Position numbers and translations under genes: made by a program. Below, piece after piece: positions 1-6,462 of a DNA stretch of 12,597 nucleotides. This DNA is from RGIG5050 sp045636065 (GTDB lineage: Bacteria > Verrucomicrobiota > Kiritimatiellia > RFP12 > UBA1067): the NCBI GenBank assembly GCA_045636065.1, contig JAZTWW010000018.1, positions 1-12,597 on the forward strand, written 5' to 3'. Numbering within the stretch: position 1 is the stretch's first letter; the number at the start of each line of letters is the position of its first letter. Below the pieces are notes generated by a model. The model ran no database searches. It was not told the origin of the DNA and was given only the letters and a program-made list of their open reading frames with translations.

Positions 1-24
1 GGCCAATATCGCAATATTGTTACT

Positions 25-53
25 TTGCTGCGACTTTCCTGTGATAATAATAT
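25..53 (+). promoter_or_regulatory. Candidate sigma70 promoter for the RhuM-PLD gene
   Basis: TTGCTG (25-30) and TAATAT (48-53) are separated by 17 bp, a standard housekeeping-sigma layout. The stretch is AT-rich compared with the rest of the window. The long leader of more than 100 nt that follows contains palindromes (see the adjacent regulatory entry). The -10 lacks the extended TGG core seen at the other promoters in this window, so this is a weaker call. Confidence 0.3.
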
Positions 54-61
54 AGTAAAAT

Positions 62-151
62 ATGATCATCTTTCAATCTGATGAAAGGGTTTTGTGTCAT
101 GGCCTTTCATGGAGAAAATGTCCGTGCAGAATAAGGCAAACAAATGATCAT
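62..151. promoter_or_regulatory. Leader palindromes: possible operators of the RhuM-PLD gene
   Basis: The perfect palindrome ATGATCAT occurs twice (62-69 and 144-151), 82 bp apart, on either side of most of the leader. Between them is a perfect 8-bp inverted repeat, ATGAAAGG (81-88) and CCTTTCAT (103-110), with a 14-nt spacer. The paired palindromes could be operators for the downstream gene, whose N-terminus belongs to a DNA-binding-like family, and the inverted repeat could form an RNA hairpin. No operator is known for this family to compare with. Confidence 0.3.
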
Positions 152-168
152 GCCTATGGAGTGAAGTT

Positions 169-1032
169 ATGAGCGAGGTGAAGAACGAGATAGTGGTTTA
201 CCAACCGGACGAAACAACTCGTCTGGATGTCCGATTGGCGGAAGATACGGTTTGGCTTACGCAAAGCCAGATGACGGATCTCTTTCAAAGGGACAGGACG
301 GTTGTCACCCGTCACATAAACAATGTATTTGGCGAGGGAGAGCTTGATGAGAAAAGCAACGTGCATTTTTTGCACATTCCTTTTTCCGACAAGCCAGTAA
401 AGGCATACAGCCTTAACGTGGTGATATCCGTTGGCTATCGCGTCAAATCGTTGCGCGGCACGCAATTCCGCATCTGGGCGACAAATGTTCTTCGTGAGTA
501 TCTCCTTCGTGGCTATGCGTTCAATCAGCGGCTAAACCAGCTGGAAGACAAGATGGATCGGCGGCTCGCGAAGCACGACCGGGAGATTGTTGAGCTAAAG
601 GAAAAGGTGGACTTCTTTGTGCAGACATCTTTGCCGCCAATGCAGGGCGTGTTCTACGACGGACAGGTGTTTGACGCGAAGGTGTTCGCCGCGAAACACA
701 TCTTGAGCGCGAAGAAGTCCATCCTTCTCATAGACAGCTGGGTGGATGTCGTGACGCTAGAGCTGCTGGCGAAAAAGGCAAAGGGCGTGATGGTGGAGAT
801 CGTTGCATCGCAGAAGGGAAACAATATCTCGCCAAGCGACATCGCCACGTTCAACAGGCAGTACGGGGGATTGTCCGTGCGCACAAGCGGGAACTTCCAC
901 GACAGGTTTCTCATAATCGACGACACGGATCTGTATCTTATCGGCGCTTCGCTGAAAGACCTCGGATGGAAATGCTTCGCCTTCACGAAACTTGCTTCCG
1001 ACGAAATCCCCAATTTGAAAGCCAGGGTGTGA
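169..1032 (+). CDS. RhuM/ORF6N-family protein with C-terminal PLD-like domain
   Basis: The protein has 287 residues. Residues 10-120 match the RhuM/ORF6N family, with the signature stretches TVWLTQSQMTDLFQ and VISVGYRVKSLRGTQFRIWA; this fold is associated with phage antirepressors and DNA binding. Residues about 120-150 are a charged, heptad-like helix that could be a coiled coil. Residues about 160-287 resemble a phospholipase-D-like domain (GVFYDGQVFDA, ILLIDSWVD), ending in HDRFLIIDDTDLYLIGASLKDLG. The histidine is H244, in an HxR rather than the classic HxK arrangement, so catalytic activity is uncertain. The ATG at 169 has GGAG seven bases upstream. The fusion is a recurrent accessory-gene architecture, often called virulence protein RhuM; its biochemical role is not established, and a phage-related or defence role is inference. 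Repeat modules start 49 bp after the stop. Confidence 0.85.
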   Translation: MSEVKNEIVVYQPDETTRLDVRLAEDTVWLTQSQMTDLFQRDRTVVTRHINNVFGEGELDEKSNVHFLHIPFSDKPVKAYSLNVVISVGYRVKSLRGTQFRIWATNVLREYLLRGYAFNQRLNQLEDKMDRRLAKHDREIVELKEKVDFFVQTSLPPMQGVFYDGQVFDAKVFAAKHILSAKKSILLIDSWVDVVTLELLAKKAKGVMVEIVASQKGNNISPSDIATFNRQYGGLSVRTSGNFHDRFLIIDDTDLYLIGASLKDLGWKCFAFTKLASDEIPNLKARV

Positions 1033-1047
1033 AGCGATCTTGGGTAG

Positions 1048-1073
1048 CAGTTGATTGAAGCGCGGCTTGCAAC
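1048..1073 (+). terminator. Weak hairpin after the RhuM-PLD gene
   Basis: AGTTG (1048-1052) pairs with CAACT (1069-1073), and an inner AAGC-gcg-GCTT stem lies between them, giving an imperfect hairpin 15 nt after the stop codon. It is followed by pyrimidines (CTCTCCTT) rather than a true T run, so an intrinsic terminator is only possible. Confidence 0.25.
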
Positions 1074-1080
1074 TCTCCTT

Positions 1081-1251
1081 CAGCGGCGCCAGGCGCGGTC
1101 CGCAATGGCTACTCAGTCCTGGCGCAGAGGATTAGGAGGGAGAAGGGATCTAAGGGATAAACGCGATATAAGCGATAAATCCGATTGGATTGACTGTGAA
1201 TGGGAGAGGGATTTAAGCGATATATTGGATGAATGGGTAGAGAATGGCCAA
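1081..1251 (+). repeat. Repeat module A, copy 1 (9-bp GAT-phased core)
   Basis: This 171-bp unit recurs at 2259-2429 with only three mismatches. It opens with a perfect 8-bp inverted repeat, GCGCCAGG (1086-1093) and CCTGGCGC (1118-1125). The second half has a strict 9-bp period: GAT triplets start at 1147, 1156, 1165, 1174 and 1183, a GAC at 1192, then GAT at 1210, 1219 and 1228. The unit approximates AAGSGATAW. Because 9 is a multiple of 3, the tract stays open in several frames and would read as RD/SD-rich triplets (RDL RDK RDI SDK) on one strand. I treat those frames as by-products, not genes. Identity with the second copy extends from base 1081 to 1251. Confidence 0.9.
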
Positions 1252-1380
1252 GCCCAGCCGCACCTCCCCGCCCCGCCACAATCCGCAATAATGCCTAAGC
1301 ATTGTGCAGCGTGCTTCCCCAAACTGCGCCATTCCTCTCCTCTCACTTTCCCCCTGAAGCGGCCGTCGCCACTTGCGGAG
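1251..1380 (+). repeat. Repeat module B, copy 1
   Basis: This 130-bp GC-rich unit lies directly against module A. It recurs at 2957-3081 with four substitutions and loss of one 5-bp CTCTC unit. It contains a small perfect hairpin, AATGC-CTAA-GCATT (1290-1303). Its last bases carry the TTGCGG (1373-1378) that serves as the likely -35 of the next gene. On the reverse strand it is open in more than one frame, but no protein family is recognised. Confidence 0.88.
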
Positions 1381-1404
1381 CAGTACATTTTTTGCTATAA
1401 TATC
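1373..1404 (+). promoter_or_regulatory. Promoter for the kinase-like gene, overlapping module B
   Basis: TTGCGG (1373-1378) lies 17 bp upstream of TATAAT (1396-1401), within the TGCTATAATATC core shared with other promoters of this window. Transcription would start near 1408, leaving a leader of about 28 nt with GGTGAT (1425-1430) ahead of the ATG at 1436. The -35 is the end of repeat module B, so the repeat supplies half of the promoter. Confidence 0.65.
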
Positions 1405-1435
1405 AGCACATGAAACACATGGGGGGTGATGTAAT

Positions 1436-2257
1436 ATGGGATTTTTCAAGGCGTTAGTCGGATTATTCAAGGGGGGCAGCCATGCCGAAAGAACTGAAGG
1501 ATGTGTTCCTGGAGGGAATGGACGTAAGCGTAGCATCATTTATTCGCTCCCGTCCATCCGAGAGCGAGCCATATCTGATATCTGCGGCATTCGAGTGCTT
1601 GCGGCAGCATGTGCCGATGAACGAAGCCGAGATACTGGGCAGATGCCGTCGGATCAGATACGCCGAGAGAGCCGCGCATTCATAGCCGCTGCAAAGAGGA
1701 CGGGGCTCTTTGTTGAAACGTCCTCCGTTCCAGGCACACGCTATACAATACGCACTGGAGAAAGCGAAGTCCGCCTCGTTCAGAGAGAGCAAGTCTATTA
1801 CAAGATCAAGAATCCATTTGCCAAGGCGCACCTCAAGAAGCATCCAATAGAATTTGCTTTGTTCGAACATATCGTGCACAACATCCTTTTCCCTGATTGC
1901 ACGCTTGATTTTCTTGGCATTGCCGAGGATATGCATGAAGCGCGTATGGTCTATCGCCAGAAAGCGGTCCGTTCTGATATGCGTCCTAATGACAGCCAGA
2001 TAGCAGCATACCTTTATGAAATTGGATTGCAGAAAGAAGGGCGATATTCATTCGGCAATGATTTCCTGTTCGTGACTGATGTTGGGCAAGACGGAGATAA
2101 TGTGCTTCTGGATGATGAAGGAAACCTGCGGTTCATTGATCCAATAATTGGCTTCAAGCAGCCTTTGCTGAATCTCCTGATATCGGCATTGAAGGATGAA
2201 TCTTATATCAAAGAGTTGTTTCTTGCCCTATATGGCATCACTAAGCCCGAACAGTAG
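1436..2257 (+). CDS. Putative protein kinase of the polyvalent-protein type
   Basis: The protein has 273 residues if translation starts at the ATG at 1436, which follows a strong GGTGAT Shine-Dalgarno. Residues about 105-245 resemble the kinase-like domain of phage and plasmid polyvalent proteins: VYYKIKNPFA (possible ATP-binding K123), FEHIVHN (possible E144), a catalytic-loop-like DVGQDGDNVLLDDEGN (D215, N222) and a DFG-like IDP (D235). These residue roles are inferred from the general kinase pattern; phosphotransfer is unproven. Residues 1-70 look less protein-like, and a second frame from 1482 runs across them, so the true start could be the internal ATG at 1643 (M70, giving 204 residues), or the gene may need a frameshift. 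A promoter lies just upstream, and module A begins one base after the stop codon. The gene sits between repeat copies, as expected for an acquired cassette. Confidence 0.65.
   Translation: MGFFKALVGLFKGGSHAERTEGCVPGGNGRKRSIIYSLPSIRERAISDICGIRVLAAACADERSRDTGQMPSDQIRRESRAFIAAAKRTGLFVETSSVPGTRYTIRTGESEVRLVQREQVYYKIKNPFAKAHLKKHPIEFALFEHIVHNILFPDCTLDFLGIAEDMHEARMVYRQKAVRSDMRPNDSQIAAYLYEIGLQKEGRYSFGNDFLFVTDVGQDGDNVLLDDEGNLRFIDPIIGFKQPLLNLLISALKDESYIKELFLALYGITKPEQ
1482..1685 (+). CDS. Small overlapping ORF at the 5' end of the kinase-like gene
   Basis: This 67-residue frame is offset by +1 from the kinase-like frame. Its ATG is preceded by AAGGGGGG at suitable spacing. The translation (beginning MPKELKDVFLEGMDVS) has a balanced, protein-like composition, arguably better than the overlapping start of the kinase frame. 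It ends 43 bp after the internal kinase ATG at 1643, a layout compatible with translational coupling. Alternatively, it is the true N-terminal part of the kinase-like protein, separated from it by frame changes. I recognise no family. Confidence 0.35.
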   Translation: MPKELKDVFLEGMDVSVASFIRSRPSESEPYLISAAFECLRQHVPMNEAEILGRCRRIRYAERAAHS

Positions 2258-2258
2258 T

Positions 2259-2429
2259 CAGCGGCGCCAGGCGCGGTCCGCAATGGCCACTCAGTCCTGG
2301 CGCAGAGAATTAGGGGGGAGAAGGGATCTAAGGGATAAACGCGATATAAGCGATAAATCCGATTGGATTGACTGTGAATGGGAGAGGGATTTAAGCGATA
2401 TATTGGATGAATGGGTAGAGAATGGCCAA
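2259..2429 (+). repeat. Repeat module A, copy 2
   Basis: This is a near-identical copy of 1081-1251 (three mismatches, no gaps), in the same orientation and starting one base after the kinase-like stop codon. The inverted repeat at its left end is conserved (2264-2271 and 2296-2303), as is the 9-bp GAT phasing. A shortened echo of its distal part follows at about 2430-2462 (GATAAATC, then TTGTGAATGGG), as if the unit had partly duplicated. Placed immediately after the stop, the left-end hairpin could also end or protect the transcript. Confidence 0.9.
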
Positions 2430-2956
2430 TGGGATAAATCAGGATGATTGATTGTGAATGGGCCCGCGGCATCTTCTCGCTTCCCCGTCTATGCCTCCAT
2501 CCCCCCACCCGAGCGGAGCAAGGGTGCTGCCGCTTCCCACAGAAGTCACATGAGGCGCAGTTTGGGGTAGCACGCAAGCATCTGCGGCATTCCAGGCGGA
2601 TTCATGGCGGGTACGGCCGGCTTGAGATTAGCCTTAACTGGCTTGAGATTAGTAGCACTCGAATATAAATCCAAATAAGGCTTGCAGGTCTCTTCGCCCC
2701 AGCGATGTAAGATCGAGCCGGTGCGGCACATACGAATTGGAACCAACTTTCTTGGCGAAGACCGATAGATGCGCCTGTCGCCGAAGGCGATCAGGTTGCC
2801 CGACGAGCGAAGCGAGGAGCTTTCGCGCAGCGAAAGTCGCAAGAGGCCGCGCGAGGGCCCGATAAACTTTCTCAAACAATAAACTTACGGGCCCGAGCGC
2901 TCGCAGGGGCGAAGGAGACCGGAAAGCCTCGAACTCCAATCGCACAAGCATCACAT
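2430..2956. other. Gene-free segment between modules A and B, unassigned
   Basis: I see no convincing gene in these 527 bp. What can be seen: a hairpin AGCGG-AGCA (2512-2520) pairing with TGCT and CCGCT (2525-2534); a diverged inverted piece of module B near 2553-2625; a 13-bp direct repeat GGCTTGAGATTAG at 2619-2631 and 2640-2652; a perfect hairpin CTTTCGC-GCA-GCGAAAG (2820-2836); and two GGGCCCG motifs that bracket an AT-rich 25-bp stretch around 2853-2900. On the reverse strand, about 2668-2790 reads as a tract (…SYVPHRLDLTSLGRRDLQALFGFIFECY) that could be a decayed gene end, but I cannot name it. Confidence 0.5.
2553..2625 (-). repeat. Diverged, inverted partial copy of module B
   Basis: GGCGCAGTTTGGGG followed by AGCACGC (2554-2576) matches the reverse complement of the module B segment around 1310-1332 with one mismatch. 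Similarity fades after that, but the same frame gives AQFGVARKHLRH against AQFGEARCAMLRH from the intact module B, which suggests common origin with decay rather than chance. Confidence 0.55.
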
Positions 2957-3081
2957 AGCCCAGCCGCACCTCCCCGCCCCGCCACAATCCGCAATAATGC
3001 CTAAGCATTGCGCAGCGTGCTTCCCCAAACTGCGCCACTCCTCTCACTTTCACCCTGAAGCGGCCGTCGCCACTTGCAGAG
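2957..3081 (+). repeat. Repeat module B, copy 2
   Basis: This copy matches 1251-1380 with four substitutions and one fewer CTCTC unit. It keeps the AATGC-CTAA-GCATT hairpin and ends just before the promoter of the large secreted protein. Unlike copy 1, its terminal TTGCAG (3074-3079) has no -10 at the right distance. Here modules A and B are separated by 527 bp, whereas in the first locus they abut. Confidence 0.88.
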
Positions 3082-3094
3082 CGAAAATTTTCCC

Positions 3095-3126
3095 TTGCCC
3101 TCTTCGCTGGAATGTGGTATCATATA
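3095..3126 (+). promoter_or_regulatory. Promoter for the large secreted protein
   Basis: TTGCCC (3095-3100) and TATCAT (3118-3123) are 17 bp apart, and the -10 sits in TGGTATCATATA, close to the core found at the other promoters. The predicted leader is about 90 nt and carries a 19-codon frame (3156-3212) whose TAA overlaps the AAGGAG ribosome binding site. Confidence 0.6.
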
Positions 3127-3222
3127 CACAAACTCTAGGAGCGGTGTCCTTGCGGATGCCTTCTGAGTGTACGCAGATGTCATTAACAAGGCCTTGCAAA
3201 ACAGGGCTATAAGGAGATGAAA

Positions 3223-6204
3223 ATGAGAGAGCGGACGTTTAAATCATTGCTAGCCGCCACATTTGTCGCGGCTGGAGGAGGCTTGGCAGTCCAAGCTGTC
3301 GACTATACAGGCACGGACTACGAGCCTTGGTCGTATTCGGCGGGTTGCGTTGTTTGGCGCGCCACTTCGGGCCAGCTGTTCCATGCGAGCACGGTCGCCG
3401 ATGTTGCTGCTGACGGCACGATAGGCGCTACTTATGATTTGAATACCTCAGGCCATCCGTGGCAGGTCTTTGCAAGCAACCAGAGCGCATATACGTCTCC
3501 CGGAACAGTGCTCGTTTTCGATGAGGCTGGCTACAACAACAACTCCGATGCGCAGTTCGCGCCTTTCTCATTCGGTGGCCTTTGGGTTAAGGCTCTCCAG
3601 GCTGAGAATACGCCCTATTGTATAACGGACACCAAGACTGATGGCACCGATCGTAAAGTTGAACTCGGCGCGACCGGCGCTTCCACCTACTTCAAGTTCG
3701 ACGAGTCGTTCACCTTCAACCGCAACACGGCGACCAAGGTGCTCGGTACTGCTACCGTAGAAATCGCTGAAGGCGCAACCTTCACAATCAATCAGCGCGC
3801 CAACAAGGGCGCACTCGTTGAATCGGGCAACACGCTCATCCTGAAGGGTGAAGGTACGCTCGCTGTTGTCGGAGGCCTCACCATCTCCGGCACGCTCGAT
3901 CTCTCTGCTGCAACGCGTCCCACCATTGACGGAGATGTGGCTCTGGCTGGCACAATCGTCCTTCCCGAAGGAACGGAAGTTTCACAGGAGTCGCCTTTCA
4001 TAGTTTGCTCTGGAACGCTTTCGGGTGTGAACGTGTCCGTCAAGATTGGCGATGCGGAGGCGGTTGAAAAGAGCTTCACTGCCGAGAATGGCGCGATCAC
4101 TTCGTTTGGCGAGCCGATCTATATCTTCACCGAGAACTATCCTACGGTCGTTCCTGCTGGCGTGACCTACACGTTCGTTGGCGGCGATTCGGCGGAGAAT
4201 ACGGTCGTGGTCGATGCACTTGATGTCAAGGGTACGCTCAAGACGCAGGGATACTTCTCGTTCACGAACTACAAGTCCAACGGCTCCACGCTTGATGTCG
4301 AGACCGGCTCGCTTACCCTGAACCCCGGCAACTACTGGTTCAATGGAACGCTCACGGTTGAGGCGGGTGCGACATTTGTCAACACAATGGTGTCGGACGC
4401 AGTACAGTATGGCGGCTCGTTCACGGCCAACATCTATGGTACCCTTGACATGGGCGCGACGCGCTGGTCGCTCGGTTCCAACAACACGCTCAACTTCTAC
4501 GAAGGTTGCACAGTGACCGGTTCAGGGCAGAGTGGCAACGGCACGTTCGACTGGATTGAGAATGCCACTGCAACCATGAATGTCTACGGCGATGTCAACC
4601 TTGCGGCTCCGATCAGGCTTCGCGACGGGGCCACCGTCAATATGAATGTCGATGCTGGCGCCAATGCTGGTTTGACGCTTGCCGACACCATCGGCAGCGG
4701 CAAGATCGTGAAGAAGGGCGCAGGCCTCATCAATTTCACAACCAATCCGCCTTATGCCATCACGGTTGAGAACGGCGCGTTCACGTTTGCCGTCGACGCG
4801 ACTCCGACCATCACCTACTCCGCGAAGCCTGGTACCGGCACGACCATGAGCATGTGGTATGCCACGCAGGCCACCTGGAAGGGCACGGTTGTGCTTGGTG
4901 TCCTTTCGGATCCCGCCGCCCTCCCGCTTAATACCTACGGCAACGCAAATTCCAAGATTGTACTCAAGGGCACGACTGGAAGCTGCTACCTGTCCGCCGG
5001 CACAATCAACCCCGAACTCGTAATCGACACGGATGAAGATAATGTAGTCGAGTTCAACAACGGCTCTTCGGGTCAGGTTGTGAACTTCACCAAGATTTCT
5101 GGCACGGGCACGTTGAAGCTTGTCGGCTGGAGCGGCTGCTCTGGCGCCACTTACAACCTCAACACGATTGACAACTTCACCGGCACGCTCGCTATTGAGA
5201 ACGCAATCACCCGTAACGGTGGCGGCACATTCACCATCGGCATCGGCAACATTGTGACGACTGGTTCCACAACTCCGGGAAGCAAGGTCCTCAATCTTAC
5301 CCAGACGGCTGTTGACGGCGCGACCGGCACGGTTGTTTACAATACGACTAGCGCCCAGGTCAACGGCGCTGACGCCAAGCTCGCTGTTACGGCAGGCGGC
5401 GTTTATGTCGCCGGAGGCGCTGCAACTATTGGTGGAAATACCACCTACTACAGAGGGTCCTCGTCGGCGTATATGGCTGTCTTGGGCGACGGTTCCGCAG
5501 GTGACTCGTTCACTATTTATGATGATGCCACCTATGGCGATCTTGATGGATTCAGTTATGATTCCGAGACCAAGACCTATACGATGCTTCAGATGGTTGC
5601 TCAGTTCACCTACGGCGTTCAGACGACAAAGTTCGCCACGATTGCAGCTGCCTGCACTGCGGCAGAAGCATTCAATCCCGTTCCGACGGTTGTGCTTCTC
5701 GTCGCGATTGGCGAGCAGACCGTTCCTTCGGGCTGGGAGTACAACACGCCCGAGGCATCTGAGACGGAGTTCGGTACGCTGACGAAGACGACTGGCTTCG
5801 ATCCCACGACTGGTGGCACATATTCGTCCACTGCAGCTACAAAGGAGGCTGCTGAAGCTGAAGCAAAGGCTGCTGTTGTCGTTCCTGCCGTTGCGGAAGG
5901 CACTAACTATGCCGACCTCTTTGACTACACGGCCACTGGCGATGCAGGCAATTGGACGGTTACCGCAACCATCAAGGAGGCAGTCGTCACCACTGTCGCT
6001 AAGGCGGCACTTGGCGTCATCAACGGCACTGGCACGCTCACGGTTCCTGCTGGCCTCTACTACAGGCTCACGACCGAGACCGAGCTCGGCGCCGGCACGC
6101 CTGGCGCGTCCACGCAGTCCACCGGCGCCGCCGTTGATGTGACCAAGCCTGGCACCACGCAGGGCTTCATCAAGGTCGAGCTCAGCCCGTCGCCGATCCA
6201 GTAA
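3223..6204 (+). CDS. Large secreted beta-rich repetitive surface protein
   Basis: The protein has 993 residues from the ATG at 3223. An in-frame ATG at 3217 directly abuts the AAGGAG (3211-3216), leaving no spacer, whereas 3223 has a 6-nt spacer. The N-terminus is a clear Sec signal (basic MRERTFK, then a hydrophobic Ala/Gly run ending near AVQAVD). The rest is rich in Gly, Thr, Asn and Val, with short repeated patterns such as GTLTVEAGATF, GTLDLS and SGKIVKKGAGLINFT (residues about 490-505). The last of these resembles autotransporter-associated beta-strand repeats, so a beta-helix or beta-solenoid is likely. No outer-membrane barrel, LPXTG or PEP-CTERM end is seen; the C-terminus is a short beta-rich segment ending FIKVELSPSPIQ. 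Its export route beyond Sec is unknown; the downstream pseudopilin system is one possible partner, which is speculation. Function could be adhesion, glycan binding or surface layering. Confidence 0.8.
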   Translation: MRERTFKSLLAATFVAAGGGLAVQAVDYTGTDYEPWSYSAGCVVWRATSGQLFHASTVADVAADGTIGATYDLNTSGHPWQVFASNQSAYTSPGTVLVFDEAGYNNNSDAQFAPFSFGGLWVKALQAENTPYCITDTKTDGTDRKVELGATGASTYFKFDESFTFNRNTATKVLGTATVEIAEGATFTINQRANKGALVESGNTLILKGEGTLAVVGGLTISGTLDLSAATRPTIDGDVALAGTIVLPEGTEVSQESPFIVCSGTLSGVNVSVKIGDAEAVEKSFTAENGAITSFGEPIYIFTENYPTVVPAGVTYTFVGGDSAENTVVVDALDVKGTLKTQGYFSFTNYKSNGSTLDVETGSLTLNPGNYWFNGTLTVEAGATFVNTMVSDAVQYGGSFTANIYGTLDMGATRWSLGSNNTLNFYEGCTVTGSGQSGNGTFDWIENATATMNVYGDVNLAAPIRLRDGATVNMNVDAGANAGLTLADTIGSGKIVKKGAGLINFTTNPPYAITVENGAFTFAVDATPTITYSAKPGTGTTMSMWYATQATWKGTVVLGVLSDPAALPLNTYGNANSKIVLKGTTGSCYLSAGTINPELVIDTDEDNVVEFNNGSSGQVVNFTKISGTGTLKLVGWSGCSGATYNLNTIDNFTGTLAIENAITRNGGGTFTIGIGNIVTTGSTTPGSKVLNLTQTAVDGATGTVVYNTTSAQVNGADAKLAVTAGGVYVAGGAATIGGNTTYYRGSSSAYMAVLGDGSAGDSFTIYDDATYGDLDGFSYDSETKTYTMLQMVAQFTYGVQTTKFATIAAACTAAEAFNPVPTVVLLVAIGEQTVPSGWEYNTPEASETEFGTLTKTTGFDPTTGGTYSSTAATKEAAEAEAKAAVVVPAVAEGTNYADLFDYTATGDAGNWTVTATIKEAVVTTVAKAALGVINGTGTLTVPAGLYYRLTTETELGAGTPGASTQSTGAAVDVTKPGTTQGFIKVELSPSPIQ

Positions 6205-6242
6205 GCTCTAATTAGAGCAGTGTACGAGGCCACATGCCTCGT
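6205..6242 (+). repeat. Two perfect hairpins after the secreted-protein stop
   Basis: GCTCTAATTAGAGC (6205-6218) is a 14-bp perfect palindrome that starts directly after the TAA. It is followed by ACGAGGC-CACAT-GCCTCGT (6224-6242), a perfect 7-bp stem. Together with the terminator that follows, these give three stem-loops within 70 nt, likely stabilising the 3' end of the mRNA. Confidence 0.7.
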
Positions 6243-6251
6243 GCGCAAGAA

Positions 6252-6282
6252 GCGCGTCCCATTTGGGGCGCGCCTCTTTTTT
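6252..6282 (+). terminator. Intrinsic terminator of the secreted-protein gene
   Basis: GCGCGTCCC (6252-6260) pairs with GGGGCGCGC (6265-6273) through nine pairs including one T-G, with the loop ATTT. It is followed by CTC and six T residues (6277-6282). This is a textbook Rho-independent terminator. Confidence 0.9.
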
Positions 6283-6309
6283 GGTACTGAATCCGCTTAT
6301 TGGATAGGT

Positions 6310-6422
6310 GGATTGAGAGTGGCAAGCCGAGCTGGGGAAGGGATGTAAGGGATAAACGCGATAAAAGCGATAAATCCAAGTGATGGACTGTGAATGGGCG
6401 GAAGGGATAGAAGCGATAGGAG
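6310..6422 (+). repeat. A-type repeat left of the toxin-antitoxin pair
   Basis: The 9-bp GAT phase recurs at 6342, 6351, 6360 and 6369, and again at 6406 and 6415, with the shared block GGGATAAACGCGATAAAAGC and the tail CTGTGAATGGG of module A. The left part (GGATTGAGAGTGGCAAGCCGA) differs from modules at 1081 and 2259 but matches, inverted, the copy at 7084-7162. The two therefore form an inverted pair around the toxin-antitoxin genes. Confidence 0.8.
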
Positions 6423-6462
6423 ATAGGGGGGGGAGGCATGCCCGTAATGTTTTTTTTGGGCA

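Noticed and set aside
1081..1251. Integron attC-like site
   Set aside because: An inverted repeat is present, but I find no conserved attC core ends and no integrase gene in the window.
1051..1413. 120-residue frame rich in RD/SD triplets, and its counterpart at 2196-2447
   Set aside because: It is translated repeat modules A and B; the frame stays open because the unit is 9 bp. No suitable ribosome binding site or family was recognised.
1141..2430. CRISPR array
   Set aside because: The unit is 9 bp with no spacers of uniform length, and no cas genes are present.
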